Assembly: GCA_023159155.1 (NCBI GenBank)
Contig: JAJNNX010000042.1
Span: 372,001 to 436,000, forward strand
DNA: 64,000 nt
From: Ustulina deusta
Lineage: Eukaryota > Ascomycota > Sordariomycetes > Xylariales > Xylariaceae
Direction of reading: 5' to 3'
Made by a program: the position numbers and the translations under genes. Shown here piece after piece: positions 61,401 through 64,000 of the stretch (position 1 is its first letter; the number at the start of each line of letters is the position of its first letter). A model generated the notes under the pieces. It made no database searches, had not been told where the DNA came from, and was given only the letters and a program-made list of their open reading frames with translations.

Positions 61401-61941
61401 CGAGGCAGCCCACTCCGCGTTGGGAGGTAATTAGCGTCGGACAGACGTTGGGTTTTCAACAGAGTTGGGTCTCGGCCCCATACTTAATTAAGGTGTGCAA
61501 CCTTTCCCCTCGCTTGTATGTAGGTGCATCAGTGCACAGCTAGTTTACTTAAAGTTAGACTATATTCGCCCAATCCATAGGCCGCTATTCAACAGCATTT
61601 GTCCGGCTGCTTACCCACCTTGAGAATAACTTCTTTAGCTGGTGCAACTTTTAAAGGCTATTAATATATATTTGAATTAATAAAAGTATGTAGCTTATTA
61701 AACTAGGTTTAAATTATTACTGAAACCTTGATTCTATAGCTTTCACCGCGCTTTTAGTGCGTACGACCCTCGCAGAGACCTTCTACATTGTGTAGACCAT
61801 CTGTATAACACCGTACTCAAAGCTTGTGCCGGGTGAGAATAGTAATGGGAAAATGGGTTTGTGCCGTACGGTAGGGTCAGTCCAACGCTTTTCACCGCCA
61901 CTTTCTGAGAAGATTGAGCGAGTCATAGTTGTCGCAGGGAG

Positions 61942-62033
61942 TGAAGTGGACAATGTGAGTAGGTTCAACCATGTGTAAGGGTAGTCACATTGCTCTTATA
62001 CAATGAGATAGGCTGCACCTTCACTTCAGTAGT
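61942..62033. repeat. Diverged repeat, copy A
   Basis: GAAGTGGACAATGTGAGTAGG...CTTATACAATGAGATAG resembles copy B at 62647-62736 in the same orientation. Many differences are transitions, so old or RIP-affected repeat DNA. Confidence 0.6.
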
Positions 62034-62646
62034 ACGGGATAGAAGGATTCGTAGAATGATGGGAGTCCAGTCAGGCTCGAGAATAGGGGTATTATTCTCA
62101 CCACTGCAGCTGGTGGTTCTATCATGCATTCCTCGACTAAGAAACAGCGGCTTAGCATCCCTATTCAAATCTATAAGACCGCATTCAACACATTACAAGA
62201 CGGCTATCGACGTCATGAGTTTAGTCATTGATGTGATGGCGCACACTATACATTTGGGTGATTGGGCGACTGACGCCTTCTTTGAGATCTGCCCAGCCGA
62301 AGGATTCAGAAAACATGATTCTTCCTATTCACTCAAGAGTTAGACTAACGTGTCATTGGCGAGTAGTGTACACACTATTGGTAAATAGACGTAGTCGTGC
62401 TCTAGGGTGATACCTAGGTGAATGCTTAGCAACCTGTGGTTGGCCCCAAAATCAGTGCTGCGCCCTGTTTCGGAATCAAGCCAATCACTTTACCAAATTC
62501 GAATTTGCCGAGATTTGATCACAGTAAACATACCTCTTGCATCTGAGGTGACACTGGTGGGGGCGAGGCTCACTCGTGCGCGAATTTCTTCACATTAGTT
62601 GAAACCAACACTTTAATTGCCGCTATAGGCATTTGTATTTAGTACT

Positions 62647-62736
62647 GAAGTGGAAAATATGAGCAGGCTCAGATATAGGGCTACTTACCTTGCCCTTATA
62701 CAAGGGGATAGACTAAACCCACACTTTGAGTAATTA
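62647..62736. repeat. Diverged repeat, copy B
   Basis: GAAGTGGAAAATATGAGCAGG...CTTATACAAGGGGATAG; partner of copy A about 705 bp away. Similarity may extend ~60 bp to the left of both. Confidence 0.6.
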
Positions 62737-63306
62737 TAATTACTAGACTTTTCAATTGGGGAACTGGATGATTAAAATACAACGCACTTGAATCAGCGCA
62801 ATTACCTCGCTAAAAAAAAGGAGATCTGATGTTCTAGTACAGGGAGACTGGCCGTTGACCATATACTCAATTCGTGGAGCCACAAAGTGATCGGGCCGCA
62901 AAGTGATTACCTATGTAACCTAACCCCCTTTTCAGCCACCCGCATTTAACCCAAGACATTCCAGTACGGAAAAAGTATTCGTGAGTAGCCAGGATAAGAG
63001 ACCACGGCTCTAGTGACTAAAATTAGCAGTCGTTTCGTGGGGTCTGGTTTTGTATTCGGTTTCACGGATTACCATGTTCCACCGCTACATATCATTACAG
63101 CCCCCATCATGGCTGTGTGATAATCAGGCTGAGATACAGTAGGACTGGATATTAAGGGGCCAGCCGTTGATTGTTCTTATTCTATGGAAGTCCAAACGGC
63201 TTAAAGGGGCCCGAAGGCTCTTTTATTATTCCTTCTTCATAACGAATCTCACTTCTACGACCCCAGCCACTCTCAGCATCCTTGTGACATTCCAATATTT
63301 GAAGGC

Positions 63307-64000
63307 ATGCAGCCTACCAACACAAGCCCCGAGAGGCATGAGGAATCTAATGCCACCCAATCAGGATTCTATCCCGAACTATTACCTCCAGCGTTGCCGA
63401 CGCATGAACCATCACAGTTTCGAAACTCGTCGTCCATGGTCAACCATCCTAACTCATCAGAGGCCATGTTCCCAGTGGAACTAGGCGACTCAACCACCAG
63501 ACGTCGAGATTTGATCTCCCCAACGTCGACTATTAATAGTCAGAGTATCAATCCGCCAATATCGACTCCCCCGTCTCCAGTCGATGACGGAGTGATCTCG
63601 AACGCCAGCGCAGTATCTACCATCAACGAGAATAGCGGATTTCCACTGCGATCTTTTCATACCGGATCTGGTGATGATTTACGTACCTTTTCAAGACCAC
63701 TAGATATCTATCAACAAGGTACAGGACTATCAGAGGCTGCGCCAATGAGTTCCAATGTGGATTCCCTGTCTTCACATCACGACACGCCCTCTCCCAGACC
63801 CGAATCGCCTACGCCAACAACGCCATGGAAGTCTTTATACCTCGATTGGAAAATTTTACTCTGCTTCTCAGCTCTGTTTGGCAGCATACTCATTGCCATT
63901 GAGGTCATAACCTCGATATCTAGCCAAAGACATGGTTTAGCAACTGGTCGACCCCAGTTACACTATCTGTGGAAGTACGGGCCGACTGCTGTGTTCACCT
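63307..64000 (+). CDS. DUF3433 membrane protein, 3'-partial
   Basis: A frame from the ATG at 63307 runs open for 231 codons to the window edge. The first ~180 residues are Ser/Pro/Thr-rich and disordered. Then comes the start of a DUF3433 region: WKSLYLDWKILLCFSALFGS and ILIAIEVITSIS form the first membrane helix, followed by the conserved LHYLWKYGPTAVFT. DUF3433 proteins are large fungal membrane proteins with many helices and duplicated domains; their function is unknown. The rest lies beyond 64000. Confidence 0.8.
   Translation, partial: MQPTNTSPERHEESNATQSGFYPELLPPALPTHEPSQFRNSSSMVNHPNSSEAMFPVELGDSTTRRRDLISPTSTINSQSINPPISTPPSPVDDGVISNASAVSTINENSGFPLRSFHTGSGDDLRTFSRPLDIYQQGTGLSEAAPMSSNVDSLSSHHDTPSPRPESPTPTTPWKSLYLDWKILLCFSALFGSILIAIEVITSISSQRHGLATGRPQLHYLWKYGPTAVFT

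Larger units (their letters stand above)
61401..63306. other. Intergenic with diverged repeats
   Basis: Holds two related segments (61942-62033 and 62647-62736) and a pair of adjacent CACAAAGTGAT/CGCAAAGTGAT units at 62880-62908. No supported gene. Confidence 0.45.

Overview
The window reads as nuclear DNA of a filamentous ascomycete (Pezizomycotina, most likely a Sordariomycete). The reasons are short GT-AG introns of about 45-80 bp with CTNAC-like branch points, orthologs of conserved fungal genes with fungal exon layouts, and lineage families such as DUF3433, DUF3425, NACHT-WD40, HET and siderophore genes. Intergenic gaps are long and carry a recurring ACCTA/TAGGT palindromic motif. Exon models below were built by hand from splice signals and from reading-frame continuity across each junction.

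Layout. 0-16 kb: an ankyrin-repeat gene at the left edge, Mediator subunit MED18 (-), a siderophore-iron MFS transporter (-) with a GATA-site cluster upstream, mitoribosomal MRP10 (+), a small secreted protein (-), and the Cdc42 exchange factor CDC24 (-). 16-20.6 kb is nearly empty. 20.6-30.4 kb: an F-box/WD40 SCF receptor (+), ESCRT-III VPS60 (-), the mitochondrial calcium uniporter (+), and a decayed 3' half of argininosuccinate lyase (-). 31.9-42.9 kb: an AlcB-type hydroxyornithine acyltransferase for siderophore synthesis (+), an NmrA-like protein (+), an unidentified charged protein with an in-frame TAG (+), a bZIP-like/DUF3425 factor (-), and an aldo-keto reductase of the norsolorinic acid reductase type (+).

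43.4-61.4 kb is the accessory part. It holds a serine esterase-ZZ finger-ankyrin protein (-), carrying one apparent single-base frameshift, and next to it an intact NWD-NACHT-WD40 NLR-type receptor (-). Two diverged copies of a ~105-bp sequence bracket the esterase gene, differing largely by transitions as after RIP. Beyond the housekeeping chaperonin gene CCT6 (-) lies a HET-domain relic with stops and frameshifts. I read this as a fungal allorecognition/innate-immunity neighbourhood in which a SesB-like esterase is joined to its own ankyrin sensor and sits beside an NLR. The right edge cuts a DUF3433 membrane protein (+).

How genes may work together: the siderophore transporter and the acyltransferase belong to one iron-acquisition pathway but lie ~25 kb apart. 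The esterase-ankyrin protein and the NLR are plausible partners or paralogous sensors. The remaining genes are ordinary housekeeping functions with no operon-like logic.
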